DNA of 64,000 bases from Phlebotomus papatasi (GCF_024763615.1 NC_077223.1:104222627-104286626); one strand, 5' to 3'; positions 33,656 to 47,373 are shown, counted from the stretch's first letter. Notes: generated by a model from the letters alone, not told the origin. Numbers and translations are program-made.

Positions 33656-36164
33656 TATTTGATATAATTATTTTAATCGAAACTTTAGTGAATAAATCGT
33701 TTGAATTGATGTAAAACCGGCAATTCATTATTAAACTTCCTATTAATATATTCTATTTGTAATACAAAATGCTTTATGCTTGAAAATCGTCATTTGAGAT
33801 GGGTTATTAATTAATCAAATTTACAATGGTAGGATAATAAACAAGTTTAGGCATATTCTAAACTCCACCGATGAAAACATCTTAAGTCTGTGTAATTGAG
33901 GACTTTGAAAATTTGGCTTTGCAGCAAGTAAAGTTGAAAACTTTGGGTTATTCTACAAAACTTCTAAACCATATGAATTAAATAAAATCCCCAAAACTTT
34001 ATCAATATAACAATACAAGTTGGTTTCCTGATATTTTGCCTCGATAAAATATGTCAAAATGCATATTTCAGTGGTTTTAATATTTTGGCACAAAATTTTC
34101 ATTGTTGAAGGAAAGTTTTTCGGGCAAAATTATATTAAAATTTTCCCGCAACGATATATAATTCAGATACAAGTTCCGTTGAAAGCTCATAAACAGCAAT
34201 GCAATTGGCAGATATTTAGCATGGTGGTATTCCATAAAACTTCTTGGCAAACTCCTTTTATTTTTTTTTACTGTGTACCCCACTAACCCTATGTTAAACC
34301 CACTTAAAGCTCTAATTGTACTTTCATAATTCACTTGGTGCCTTGGTAACAAAACAGGAGTCTTTTCTTATGGTCTTGTGCCTCAATGGTATTTTCCAGG
34401 CAAAAGTGGGAGAAGTGTGAGGAAAATGGAAAACATGTATGGCCAAAAACGAGGCCCTCCCAACAATCACATTACAAATTACATTCACTCTTAACGCACT
34501 AAACATGGCAATTACACCACAGCAATGTTTTGTCCACTCACTAGCAGTGCATTATGCTTTCAGGATGACTCCGGGGGGAGGATGGTGGACTCTCTATGAA
34601 TATAAATCTGTCTATTAAAGTGGAAATTATAATGAAGATACTAATCAATAAATTGTGCACCGGCCAAAGACATAACAAATGAGCAATTGTGCTCAGGCAA
34701 ACAATCAAAAAAGGAATTGATCGTCATTGATGGGAAATTTAATTGCATAATATTTCACTGGAAAGCAAACAATTGATAAATTTACCATAAATTGTCTTTC
34801 ATGTTTCATTTTGTATTACATAAAATTTTTTACAGAAAAAAAAGAGTCGAATGGAGAAGCACTTCAATTGAATAAACAGGACATAAATTTTATATGTTCA
34901 ATGTTACACGCGCACACACACAAAAAAAGTAATTCTCTTTTTGAGTCCCTTGCCCAACATTAAAACTGATAATAATTCTTGATTAAAGTATTATATTCAA
35001 AATTATTTGCATATTTCATTTATCACACGCAATTAGGGAAGATTTAATGCTACAAATTTATTTTATTCATCCAATTTGCTTGGTGACCGAAAATTCTCAA
35101 AAAAAATTCCAATATATACAGTCAAGGCACCCCCTATTACTATTCCCACTTTTCTTCCTACTCTAAATATTAAAAAAAAATAGAATTTTTATTGTGTCAC
35201 AATTAGTTTTACTTCATGAGAACTATGTTCATTTTTTAAATTTTTTAATTAAATTTTATATTCACAGATATTTCACAACTTCACTCTTAGAAAAGTTTAG
35301 ACATCATTACTAATGAAAATTAGTTGATCGGGTGATTATTATCAAATCTATTTAAAGTAGTTCTCATAATCTTAAAACATTTTTTTCATAATAAATTTAT
35401 TAGTAGTGAGAACATAAGGCAATATTTACGTGGATAAGTTGCGGCAATTATTTCATAATGGTTTCATACAATTATATTTTCTTGTGTTAAAAAAATGAAA
35501 TCAATATCCCAACTAATATTGGTCACTAAAGGAAGGTTTTGCACCTTCGTAATGTTGCAGCTTCGTAAAAGTTGATTTTTTCCAAGTTACTAAATAAATT
35601 TCATCCCTGGACATATAATCTAAAAGCTAGTCCTACATCTCACATTTCCTGACAAACTTGGAAGCCTAGGCCTTTTTTCCTGGGCCCAAAAGGCAAAAAT
35701 AAAAAATGGGCCTAAAATCGTAATTTTGATGTGTAATATTTTATGCATTTTTGCACACTTCAAGTGTCTTTTCGAAAAAGCAACTATTCCAAGTTATAGA
35801 GGGTTTATTAGGGTTAATATTTACCGTGAAAATCTTTTGCTCGAAGGGCGTCATTTTTGTGGGTGGAGGAAAATTCATAAAAATGACCACCCTTGCAGCT
35901 CAGGAAAATTGAATTTTGCAGATTCGTAAAAACATCTGTCAAAACTACTGACCACCGAATTTGAGAATTCCTCACTGTTTTGGGTCACACTGTGCACGCC
36001 TCTCGAGATATTTGACTCATCAGAGATTTCAGTGAATAAATTCACAAGAAAATTGGGATATTGAACAATTTTCATTAAAATCTCGAAGGAAAACACGCAC
36101 TTCCCCATCAAAATGAGACTTTATCAGATGTTTTTATTTCACTTCTGTCAAATCAAACATTTAG
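33656..36164. other. Unique AT-rich non-coding DNA
   Basis: No gene or repeat family recognised. A short CA-rich microsatellite (ACACGCGCACACACACA) is at about 34906-34922. Confidence 0.45.
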
Positions 36165-36640
36165 CCTGGATCTACTTATCGTAGGTGTGATTCTTTCATT
36201 GCCCATGCGGTGTGTTTTGAGAATTTTTCATCCAATTTGATTTGTTTTCAAGCGGAATTTTTCACATTTTACTTTAAATTGATCACTGATAATTCTAAGA
36301 ATCACTGATGTTCAAAAAATGTTCTGTAAGACAGATTCGAGACGTTAGAGAAAAACAAGGATTACAATAGCTGTGATTACTACTTTCTGATTTTTGCAGT
36401 GTTGAAACTAGACTGCTTATGGTAGATGTGATTCTTTAATTGCCACTTCGATGTATTTTGAGTATTTCTCATACAATTTTCCTTGTTTTAAAGTAGAACT
36501 TCCCAGATTTCGCTTTAAATTGGTGGCTGGTCATTTTCGAAATCAGTTATGTCCGAAATATGTTTTGTAAGACCAATTGGAGGTGTTAGAGAAAATCCGA
36601 GGATTACAATAGGTGTGATTATGAGAGAATCATACCTAAT
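36165..36640 (+). repeat. Tandem duplication of about 245 bp
   Basis: Unit 1 starts near TACTTATCGTAGGTGTGATTC (36173) and unit 2 near GCTTATGGTAGATGTGATTC (36417). Both continue through a TTGCC, a TTTTGAG.ATTT block, TAAATTG, a GTTCTGTAAGAC or GTTTTGTAAGAC block, TTAGAGAAAA and AGGATTACAATAG. The copies have diverged, so the duplication is old. Confidence 0.75.
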
Positions 36641-37334
36641 GAAGCTCTTAACTGACTGTCAGAAAATGCAGGGAAAAATAGTTTTCCGAGTGTCAAAAAA
36701 CATGTGTTAGAAAAATAGCTTAAAATTGATTTTTAATGCGTGATACCTCCTACAAATGGTGAAAACAAGTAGATGAAAGTTCCATCTAAGTAGTGATGCC
36801 CAAATTTTTGTGTCCGGTGTAATGTTTTCGGGGAAAATGAGGCCTACAGAGGTGGAAAAAAGTGGTACGAAGCTGAGTTAACCAGGGCACTTTCGTAAAA
36901 TGTGCCGTTTCTTTTTTTATTTTCCTGTAGAGGAAAATCCAAGGACTTCCAGGAATTTTGTGAGGCAGAATTATGAACCCAATAAGTAAGAGATTTTTTT
37001 GATATAGTTATATAATTGATTCGGTTTGTGTGGCATTCAGTAAAAGATCTTAAATCTTGGACTCCTTTTTTAATACGAACCTTCAAAACCTTCCCCTAAT
37101 TCTTTTTACTTCTCACAACTAATGCAAATAAATGGACCTATATTTTTATAAAGTTTTGACAAACTTTTCAATAGTAAAGAGTGGATTTTTACTTATATGT
37201 TGAAGCTTTTTCGAGCTATATAGTGACCATAACTAATATAATATAGTTATTGCAGCCAATAAGATGAGTATCAACCCTCTTTTATTTAGTTATTGGAACT
37301 AATATGCTATAGTACCCGTTACTAATCTAATTTA
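36641..37334. other. Non-coding DNA with AACTAATAT-type repeats at the right
   Basis: Between 37215 and 37334, and again at 38501-38564, short inverted pieces such as ATAACTAAT, TAGTTATTG and AACTAATAT recur. They appear on both sides of element L and may be the remains of an older palindromic element into which L inserted. Confidence 0.4.
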
Positions 37335-38500
37335 CAGAGCGATGCAACTTTATTTTCGTATCTTATAAGATAAGATATCAAATTTTAAATTATAAGAATT
37401 TGATATGCAAGATTAAGATCTATGTGGTGAGTTTATTTGAACGAGACTACCATGCAAGCTTTGGGTATCATTTAGTTTTCGCGCTAATTTTTCTCTTTGA
37501 AAAGTGCAAAATTTAATATTTTCAGTGAAAATGTTGATTCTGAGGACACGATAGCCAAAAGAATGTGCAAAAAATGCGTTTATTGGTAAGTAATGATTCT
37601 TTGAAGTCAAGAAATCACAATCAAAATGTGACTTCGGATTTTTCCTGATGTTCAAATTCTTTTACAGAAGAGATGTCTTCAGGGATCAGTCACGAGTCAA
37701 GATCAGCCTAGAAGCGTTTCTTGTCCTTGTAGCACAACTTCCAAGTAAAGCTTGCATTTATTTCATCACAAACTATATCAAAAGAGGTGTCTGCTGGACG
37801 AGACAGAATTCAACAGGATCCAAGAGGATCCTGCATCAAAGAGGATGCTCTTGCAAAAATAACTCGTCGTGAAGAATAATCTGTCGAAGGTTGGACCAAT
37901 ATTTCACTGATAATGTGTAAATTGTATTAAGAAAAGGATTTTAAAATTATCCACCGCCGAAAATTCAATTTATTTCATCTTCAGCAGTATCTTCCAGTTA
38001 CTCCGGATCGGAGTATGCGATTGGGAGAGGCAGAAAATTTCCTACAATTAGTAATAATAGAATTATCAAGCTGAGAGAAAGAAGCTTGAGATTGCTCTAA
38101 GGAAAATTTATAAGACACTATATTCTAGTAAGAAAATATATAATATATTGTATTTTCCAAGAAAAAAAAAATATTTCAATGAGTTAAAACTTTCTAAACT
38201 TCAAATAAATAAAATGAGTATTAAGAAAACCATTCCTTAAATTTTTCTCTCGAAAATCACACAAAAACAGAAAATATCGTACTTTGCGGCACCTCTGAAA
38301 GTGTCCAATATTTGTGAGATGTTTTGAGGTTGGAATTCATATTTTATATAATTCACCACTCAGGCTTGCATCGGAAATCTCGTTCTAACCAGAGCCTGTC
38401 AATAAAATTACGAGATTTGAAATCTCGTTCACAAAGTCGCATCGCAAATCTCTTAAATTAATAGACTAATAGACGAGATCTGTAAAGTTGCATCGCTCTG
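37335..38500. mobile_element. PIF/Harbinger-like element, 1.17 kb (family L)
   Basis: Perfect 18-bp inverted ends CAGAGCGATGCAACTTTA are flanked by TTA on both sides (37332-37334 and 38501-38503). The right end carries extra GCATCG..AATCTCG repeats (38367-38450), perhaps subterminal transposase sites. The longest internal frame (37648-37872, 74 codons) has no catalytic motif that I can identify, so it is probably non-autonomous. Confidence 0.75.
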
Positions 38501-38564
38501 TTAGTTATGATAACTAAATGAAAAAGATACTGCAACTAATATTGGTCAACTATTTCATTTAGTT

Positions 38565-38829
38565 AATAATAATAATAATGCTGGCACAACATTCCATAAA
38601 GGAACTAGGCCTTCCCACAAGGGGACTTCTAGATATGCATTATTATTTTTTCTGGTACGGGATGAGGTTGTCAGTCTCATGCCCGTGGAATCAAGTGCAA
38701 AGAAGCTCACTAGATGCAATCCGAATACCTTTAACGCCAGAAAAATTCATGGTGACTTAAAGGGGATTCGAACCCGGGACACTTGCTTCATAGAGCGAGT
38801 GCTCTACCACTTGACCCATTGAGTGCCCT
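38565..38829 (-). mobile_element. tRNA-derived SINE
   Basis: Read on the minus strand it starts GGGCACTCAATGGGTCAAGT (tRNA-like head with a D-arm/A-box region), has a clear B box GGTTCGAATCC, then about 190 bp of unrelated body ending TTGTGCCAGC and an (ATT)n tail. The order tRNA head, body, simple-repeat tail is the classical SINE layout. The flanks TAGTTAATA and TAGCTAAATA could be a diverged target duplication. The anticodon arm is imperfect, so this is not a functional tRNA gene. Movement would need a LINE partner, which is not in this window. Confidence 0.85.
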
Positions 38830-41326
38830 AGCTAAATATATGGATGGGTCTGGGTTTTGAGTCCAAAACGGACAATTATTTGTTTTTAAAAAAGTGGCCA
38901 TAAGTGGTTCTTTAGATGGCCACAAATGAGGAAAAGCGACGAGCGTGACAAAGAACCAGTGTGTTATTCAGGAAACGGGTATTTGAAAGAATCTTGTCAA
39001 TAAATCTCGTGAATAACATCAATGTGCGGACAAAAAGTGGCGTTCTTACCTTACAATAATAATGAAAAATTTTTCACGAATGATAAATTGTGATGTATCT
39101 AAAAAAGACGCGGAAAACTTTATCAAGAATTCCGCATTGCAAATTCCACTTTCAAAAATTCATCACATTGATAAGAAAATGATTTAATTCAATGTCATGT
39201 TTGTGCGACATTCTGTCATGCAAAAAGACCCCTGGGCAAATAAATTCTTAAAATTGCTGGATGGAAAACACGAGTTCTTCAAGCAAACAAAAGTGCTGAA
39301 AAATTTAACATTACTCCGGAAACTTTGTCAGAAAACTTTTCACCCAGAGTCTAAGCTTATTTATTTTATTCTTAACCCAAAGACTCACCCACTTTTCGCT
39401 CTCCATTTCAAATTCTATTAAAATGCAGAGAATTTGATGAAAACGCAGAAAATACATAAATATCGTGTGAAACTTTGAAACTTTTTCACGAATTTTTTTT
39501 CCGCCACGACAAGCACACAATATAATACCTTCATTTCTCATCCTGGGTGACAGAAGAAAATAGAAGAAAGTTTCTGTGAGAATTTAATTAAGGATTTATA
39601 GGAAAATAATATAAATCTAGACTATTTTATATGCAAATTCAGTCTTTGACCACTCTTTGAATATTTCACTCAATATTTGAAGTCAAAGCCACTTCTAATC
39701 TCTTGAGATTTCTGCCCACAGGACATTCCTCTAAATTTTCAATGACTTTCTCAAGATTGTATGGGAAATGAAATTACGTCTAACTTCCTGCCCCATATCG
39801 AAATAAATCTGCTTCCCGATGAGATTATGTGAAAGACTATTTGCTGGAAGACTTTGGAAGAGGAAAAGCCAAGCTAAAGTCCAATATTGAGTCCATACGT
39901 AAATTTGACGAGGTATTAGGTCAGAGCTTCTGTTGGACTTGTTTAAATATTTTATCTTGCAGTATTGCAAGCTTATCGAATAACTTTTCTCATAAATACT
40001 GCTATTTTAGTTGATGTATATCACTATATATATATATCACCATACAACCTATGAAGGGATTTTCCATCGTTTTACCCTGGAGGTTGGTCACCAACGCTAA
40101 GACGGCGATGGCCGCAAGGTACGGTGGGGTTAACATGAGTTATTATAAGTTATTAATGGTAATGAAAAATAAATACAAGTACAAAATACAAATTGCCGAC
40201 ATATAAGCTGAGACATATTCATAATTGGAGATTGATTGATCTTTGAACAAAGCAAATTTATTTTTCATGACAGAAAATCTTAAGTTACTGACTGTGTGTT
40301 CTATTTACTGAGATGCTTAAAATGGTAAGGGTACGGTAAAATTAGAAAAAGAACAACTGTGAAAAGTGCAGAATAAAATTTGAAGTTAGCAAATATACAA
40401 ACCACACAAATTAATCTGAGACACAAAGAATATTTTTTCTTGCTTTACTTGAATTTTCTTAGCATAGAATTTCAAAACAAAAACGGCTTTCATTTTAAAC
40501 AGAACAATAGATGGCTACAAGGCTGTAATATAAGCTTTTTATGACTCTTTTCTCCCATTTCCCTGACAATGGTGTGTGTCTTAGCTAATAATTTTTAACT
40601 CTTGCTCCTAATTTGTTTCAGCTAAATATATCACAATACTCTCGTTTCCCAGCAAAACTTCGTTCTTCAATTCCGCAATTTTTCTTCTTCTTCCTTTTTT
40701 AACGGCCATCAATCACCAAATGCACTAGCGATCGTAGCAGCGAATAACAAAAGTTATCAAAATTTGTCTCGAGTAAGCGAAGTCTCACACCCGTTACCTA
40801 ATGGCTTCTGAGACGGTTATTTCAAATCTCTACATTTTATTGGAAAAATTGACGAAAATATACTTCTTCAAATGAAAAGAATAATTTTTTCATAAATAAT
40901 TAATAATTTTAAATTGAAAATCACATCATAAATTTTTTTGTTCTCAAGAAAATTCTTGTACAATATGTATAAAAAATGCAAAATTTTCGGTCGGGTGTAT
41001 GTTTAATTCTGCTATTAATTCCTTCTCTATAGATAGCATACCCTCGCAGTATTTTTATATATATATTATATCATGGAAATCGTTATTATAAATTCTACCA
41101 AATTAATAAAGAAGAGAAAATATTCCAAGTTCATTTTGACAGAACGACATCTTGAGGAAATTGCTGAAAATTCATAAAATTTTCTGTAGAAATTCTGCAG
41201 AATATTCATACAACGATCGGATCCACCTTTAGAACAAAATTCTGCAGAAATTCCGGAAAATTTTCGGCAGTTACATTTTCAAATCTGACGAATTTCTGCA
41301 GAATTCTGCAGAATTTGCCGGGTGGG
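38830..41326. other. Mostly unique non-coding DNA
   Basis: No gene recognised. A (TA)n tract lies at about 40025-40038. Between 41160 and 41320 the motif AATTCTGCAGAA and variants occurs at least five times, an irregular short repeat. A CTAAGACGGCG block near 40098 resembles one near 31660. Confidence 0.4.
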
Positions 41327-41764
41327 TCAGTAATAACCTTTCTGATTTGAGAGCTATCTCCGGTTGAGGTTTTTCCTTTACCGATTCTAAGGTATATCTG
41401 AGAAAACTTACCTAAAAACCCGTTGGAAGTTCGAACATTTAAACTGACGGGTTACAAAAAAGTGAGTAAGATCATGGAAAGGACATTTACTCTAATGTAA
41501 TGGCAATCCAAACATTCTGTATCCTAAACTTGCAGAAAACTACACAAAAATTCTCTTTTTGCAGCAAACGTTTACACACTGTTGTTCACGTTATTGACGA
41601 TTGAAGTGTCAAGAATACCAAAATTCGAAATGGCAGAACAATCAGCGCTAAAGCGGTGAGTACGTGAACTTTCACTTAAGCCTTTTCTGGTAGATTTTCG
41701 AATAGGTTTGGCTTGGCTTTGCAGTACATTTGTCGTTTCGAAAGGTTATTACTGAACGGAACCA
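41327..41764 (-). mobile_element. MITE family V copy 1
   Basis: The ends GGTCAGTAATAACCTTTC and GAAAGGTTATTACTGAACGG mirror each other. It matches 48865-49324 and 49326-49700 in inverse orientation, including GGCAGAACAATCAGCGCTAA and TTGCAGCAAACG. Non-coding. Confidence 0.8.
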
Positions 41765-42523
41765 TTCTTTGTCTCTGACGTTATCCAGAGAAAATACCGG
41801 ATTTTAAATAAATATTGAAATCATTTATTATAGTCTTTTGGATAGTGAGATATTTTACGTTAGAAAATAAATAAAAAACAAGAAAGTATTTAAAAAAAAA
41901 TGATTTTGCTGACTAATTCTACCCTAATCTCTTCTATTTACAAGGTTTTTTTTAGTCGAAAAGCTCTAGAAAAAAGTTATTGGAAGAAAGTAATCTGTAA
42001 TGAGAAATAAAATTGCGTCAGAGCTAGCAATTGTATTGCTGCTTTCTGATATTTGGTATGAGTCGCATAACTTAATTTAAATAATTCCACTGATTAAAGA
42101 GATATTGACTTCCGGTTTTCGGTGACCCCTCTCCCCATTTGTGAACATTATCTCCGACCGTTTTTTTTTCTTTTTTCCACCTACAACCTTCCATCGCTTC
42201 CATCACCTCCAAAACCACGATCATTTTTGTTTTTTTTTTCTAAAAATTCGCATAAACTTTTCGTATTAATGTTGGACACTTGCTTAAGTTCGGATATTTT
42301 GGAAAGGTATTGAAATTTCTAATCCGGCTATATCGCAAGAGAAAGCCTCATTTATTGAGAAACATGGGAAAAATTTAGTCATTACGAAGCTTGGGTTCGT
42401 ACGAAGCATGGGCACTTTTTCCTTTACGTTTCCTTAAGTTTCTTCGGACTAAAACGTATACTATCTTTTAAAACGTGTTCAATTACACGAAACTGTTTAA
42501 AGAAAATATTCAATATTCTAGAA

Positions 42524-42652
42524 CAGAGGTGTGCAAGAACCGTTGAAACCGAATAAACGTCAAAATAAGTTTGTTCAAGTAGCGTTTTGACCACGGACGT
42601 ACAAATTTCTTTTGACGTTTTTTCGGTTTCAAACGGTTCTTGCACACCTCTG
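42524..42652. mobile_element. hAT-like MITE with intact 8-bp target duplication (family M)
   Basis: 129 bp, almost entirely inverted repeat. The ends CAGAGGTGTGCAAGAACCGT and its mirror continue with GAAACCGA and ACGTCAAAA. TTCTAGAA is present directly on both sides (42516-42523 and 42653-42660), an exact 8-bp duplication as hAT transposases make. The CAGAGG start also fits hAT. The perfect duplication and near-perfect arms suggest a recent insertion. Confidence 0.9.
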
Positions 42653-42660
42653 TTCTAGAA

Positions 42661-44524
42661 CAATATATTTTTTTTAGAATTTATTACCATTATTTTAAAA
42701 TCTTCCATGCTTCCTACACCTAAGGTAAAATCAATATTACCTGATAGCAAGGAAGTCCCTATTTAATTCAAGTTGTTCATCCAAAGTTGTGAAAATTTCT
42801 TGAATATTAATGTAAAGCTAGAAGGGCAACCTCCTCAGATTAAATCCCTAAGAACTTTCAGGATCAGTCAAGTGGGGGAGGTTTTGAGTAAAAACACTTC
42901 TCTCGATATTTGCGCCTTGATTGGTCCACAAGGAGATGAAATGAATAACCCGATAAGAAGATATTTCTGTATTGGGCACCCTTCCTGAATATTAAAGCAA
43001 AATTCATATCCTCCTCCTCCTCCTCCAACCCCGCCAGGAAGTATAACTTTTAGCAAAATTCTCTCAACTCCAATATGTTCCCAATTCGCTGAGAATTAAT
43101 GAAGCAGAATTTTGTGAATCGCAATATACCTTCTGATAGCTTCCCTTTCATCTTTCCGGGAAGACAGTGAGAAATGTTTGGGAAATTTGTTATCATATCT
43201 ATTCAACTTTTCGTCAATGCCGTATAACTTTTGCCACCCCAAGCGTCATCGTACAATCGATTGATATAGAATTAATTTCTACATAGCTGGGTTAATTGGT
43301 AAATCAATCATAATTTCATATACAGTCGTAATCTATAGAAATTTCTCCCCAAGTATGAATATTTCAATATATGTGGCAAAAGTTTTAGGCTCCACCGAAC
43401 TTCATACTGCAATTCGTAATTATGCAAATGGCAATTTTGCGCAATGGGAATAATTTCTAAATTATCAGATACATACGACGAAAATTGCTCCATAGATTTT
43501 AAACTGGATTATCATCAATTGTGCAGAGATTAAAATCATCAACAGTTCCTCCTATAATTTTGCAAATTTATTAAGTTTGAAATTTATCAGTCTCATTTTC
43601 AACAGCCAATAGAAAGTTGCGAAATGTGGTCATTAACACTTTATATAGGTCATGTAAACAGGAGGATTTTGATTCGAAATTCGAAAGGTCTTTTTCGAAA
43701 TTAAAATATCCCATTGTATACTTTAGCCCTTAATTTTGCATATCTTTCGGCACATGAAATCTCCATCTTCGAAAGCTTCAACGAACGTTCGAAATCACCT
43801 TCGAAAGCTCTCAGTGATATATTCGAATTCCTGTTTGTAAATTTAAAAAAAAAATGTTTAAATGCTTCTCTAAATAACTTAGAAAATGCCTGACGTCACT
43901 TGACTGGCTTTTCAGTTAATGAATCATTCATTATTTAATTGCATATAGTTCTATTTCTATTTTAGGATGTGCATTTTGTTATATGGGATGAAGGAGCATA
44001 AATTTCTCTCATATCTCCACCATCAACGATAGATATCAGATATGATATTTGATTTCTTTTAATTTGATGAGAAAATCAGGGGTGACATGATAACTTATTT
44101 TCGATAATATCGACTTTCGATTCTGAAAAATTTAAACTAGCAGAACTTCCTGTAATTAATTTAGATATTTATCAATAGTCACATTCTTTTAAGAATATTA
44201 CAATGTATGTCCCAACAAAAGTCGACATTCACTTAATCTAATGGATATAGATTTATCGATACTATCGATTCGATAGTGTCGAAAGTTATCATTCCATCCC
44301 AGGTTTTGATATTTTAGCCGAGACAGACAGTACAGGAAATTTATCTCAGAAACCAACCACTAAAAGAAAATTCCTGAGATTCATTACTGCACAGCGCAGT
44401 AAAGTACCCAGGGCACCCAGGGTAAAGCCCAAACTAGACACAGGGATCGGTTTAGGGATGTGCTCGAAAAATGAAGATTGGTGTCGATACACTCAGAGAT
44501 CACTCCAAAATTTGGAGGATCAGT
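42661..44524. other. Unique non-coding DNA
   Basis: No gene recognised. A (CCT)n microsatellite lies at 43009-43026. Around 43670-43820 TTCGAAA-type words recur (TTCGAAAG, TTCGAAAT), a diffuse short repeat. Confidence 0.4.
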
Positions 44525-44875
44525 AGGGGAATTCTGTAATTTTCGTGGCATTGTCGCGTGTGAGTTCGAAACCTGACTATGCCATTCGAGCTTTTTTTGT
44601 CATATCATATGAGTTCGAAAATGCAATTCATTGAATTATTAATGAAATCCCTTTACTTGATGATTTTATGAAAATACAGTACGTCTTGGTTGATTTGTTT
44701 AACAAAATTTATTGTCATTTGAATTGCCAGAAATCTCAAATATGTGACTTTTGACAATGTCACATAAGCTGAAATGGCAATGTCACGGCTACAGAATCGC
44801 ATTTTCGAAAAAGCTCTCCTAAGATTCGAACCCAATTTGTCATATGACATTGTCAGAGCGTTACAGAATTCCCCT
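44525..44875 (+). mobile_element. MITE family D, complete copy
   Basis: Ends AGGGGAATTCTGTAATTTTC and ...GTTACAGAATTCCCCT. Inside, ATTGTC and GACAAT pairs, CATATCATATGAGTTCGAAA and CACGGCTACAGAATCGCATT recur in other copies at 49824, 52697, 60054 and 62223. 351 bp, non-coding. Confidence 0.85.
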
Positions 44876-45844
44876 CCAGGCTGAGCTTCTAAATTCACGA
44901 GGGCTAGAGAAAAAGCTTCACTTTGGGTGTTTTTGGCTACTTTTCGAAATGTCAATTAGATGAAAAACATGGAGAGTAATATAGTACGCAATGTCGTAAA
45001 ATCTTAAAATTCATTATCCACATAACTTAACAACAAAACGACTGTTTTGTGGTTAGGTGTAAATAGAGATTGATTTTTTGCACTAAAAGACTTTGAATTT
45101 TGTTTTTTATTGGTTTTCGAAATAAGATAGTAAATATTCTAGTGTTTTTAATTTAGCCAAGACGCATTTAGAGAGATTATAACATACAATATGAAGATTA
45201 TTACAGGAACAAACCACTATAGGATATTTTCAAAGACGAATAAGTACAATAACAATCTGATATAACCGGTCCTAAAGAGTTAAGCCCTTACAGTAGAAAA
45301 TTCTAATGAAATTTGTAGTAGATTATTTTCGCATATACAGTGTCTTATTGCATTACTACGAAAGTAAAATTTTAATTCGTTCTACATTCTTTACATTAAA
45401 GAATTTTCCAAGAGATGCTCCATCATCATTCTTCCGCAGTCTCTCACATTTCGTGATAGCATTGTTTTCCCCTTGAGGGACGAAAGTGCAATGGATACCT
45501 GGATGAGTATCCACATGTGAAAGTCTGATTTAGGAATTGAAATAAGGAATTTATGACGGTAAATGTGGCAGTGTTTTGAGTCATAAATCACAAGGTATTC
45601 CCGCTGGCACCTTTTAATTACTCATGAAGGCACTGCACCACCACAGAATTTATCACACTCTAGACCTGGTCAATGCAAAATCACAGGTGTTTCTAATGAC
45701 AAAAGATATTACAAAGAATGAGGTGGGAAGTGGAAACTTAAAGTATCAAACATCATTCAACCCCAATTAGGCATACTGCACAAAATATTTCACAGGAATT
45801 TTATTCCAATGAAAAATTAAAAGATGAAGTAAGTTTTCTTGAAT
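44876..45844. other. Non-coding DNA
   Basis: Nothing recognised. Confidence 0.4.
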
Positions 45845-46870
45845 ATTTTTTTAGCACATGACTGTTCTCAAGTGCTTCTTTATTATTATTTCTGTTTGAT
45901 GATTTTAGAATACGCCGAGGACTAAGGAAGACAGTACAGACAGAAATCAATAGCAAGAGGAATCGATAATGGCACTATTTTTCGATGAAAAATTAACTTC
46001 TTTTTAGAACTTTACTGTTCTCAAGTATTTCTACATAATCGACTTTACTTTGTGTTGGTCCCTATCACGACTGTTTCTAATGGTTTTAGAGTACGAAGAG
46101 GAAAGAGGAAACAGTCGAGCAGGAATCAACATAAAGAAAATTTGTTAAAGCAGAAGCATTTGAGCACAGTATTAAAGCAAATTTGAAGAAATCATAATAA
46201 CAGCATTTTTTTCATAGTTTCTTAAAAAAAATTCAGGGAACGGCTTAATAGTGCTATTTATGTATTCTATTGAAAAATGAACGTGTTTCAAAACCACAAA
46301 ACAGTTGTGACAGGAACCAAGCACTTGAGAACAGTAAAGTGCTAAAAATTATTCGTTTTTCATTGGAATATCACTATTATTAGTACTGTACTCTTCTTAA
46401 GTACTTCTATATTATCGACTTTTCTTTATAAAGCAACAGTTGAGAACAATAAAGTGCTAAAAAATATTCATTTTTCATTAGAATAGCACTATTTTTAGTA
46501 CTGTACTAATAAAGAAGATATTCATTTTTCATTGAAATAGCACTATTTTTAGTACTGTACTTATAAAGAAAAGTCGATAATGTAGAAGCACTTAAGAAGA
46601 GTACAGTACTAGTAATGGTGCTATTCCAATAAAAAATGAATATTTTTTAGCACTTTACTGTTCTCAAGTGCTTCTGCATTATCAATTCTTTGTGTTGGTT
46701 CCTGTTTCGACTATTTTCTCCCAGTTTTCTTCGTGTTCCTAAACCACAAAACAGTCGAGACAGGAACCCACACAAAAAAAATTGATAATGCAGAAGCACT
46801 TGAGAACAGTAAAGTGCTAAAAAAATATTCAAGAAAAAGATTTCCCCTTTTTCAATGGAATAGCACCATT
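45845..46870. repeat. Foldback-type inverted repeat cluster Q2
   Basis: At least three palindromic blocks repeat the same words in both orientations: TTAGCACTTTACTGTTCTCA, AAGTGCTTCTGCATTATC, TTTGTGTTGGTTCCTG and their complements. The right-most block (46620-46830) is a nearly complete palindrome centred near 46725. The motif AAGATTTCCCCTTTTTCAAT and TAGCACCATTATA following it ties the cluster to the 278-bp array at 15765. Confidence 0.8.
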
Positions 46871-47122
46871 ATACTTTATTTTAGAAATATTTTCGTCATT
46901 ATAGTAAATAAATTATTATTGCTGTTTGAGTTATCATGAAACCTAATTCACTTTTCTGTTTAAAAGAGTGGAAATTTTCTCGGATAAAAGGAAGATGGTA
47001 CGTTGCACGAGATAAATGACTAAATTTAAGTTCATAATTAAACCGTAATCGAATATTGAATAAAGTGTAAATAATAATTTGTTTTGTGTGATTATGCTCC
47101 TGAATTTGATTCTAAAGTTGAA

Positions 47123-47373
47123 CACTGAGAAAAAAAGGGTGCGATTAACATTTTTTCCTCATAACTTTAACACTTTTTAGGTGTAAAAATATGTCAACAT
47201 TTTTTAATGTTAATTTTACACCTTTTTAAGGGTAAAATTAACATGAAAAAAGATAAATTTAACCCCTAATACACCTAAAAAGGGTAATATTTACACCGAT
47301 TTCGGATCAATACTGCAGGGTAAAATAAACATTTCCGTAATGTTATTTTAACTTTTTCGGATTTCTCTCAGTG
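47123..47373 (-). mobile_element. MITE family C copy 2
   Basis: Reverse-oriented relative of 22412-22666 with ends CACTGAGAAAAAAAGGGTGC and ...GGATTTCTCTCAGTG. 251 bp. Confidence 0.9.

Noticed and set aside
38752..38829. Functional tRNA gene at the head of the SINE
   Set aside because: The B box is good, but the anticodon stem is imperfect and the sequence continues into a SINE body with an ATT tail.
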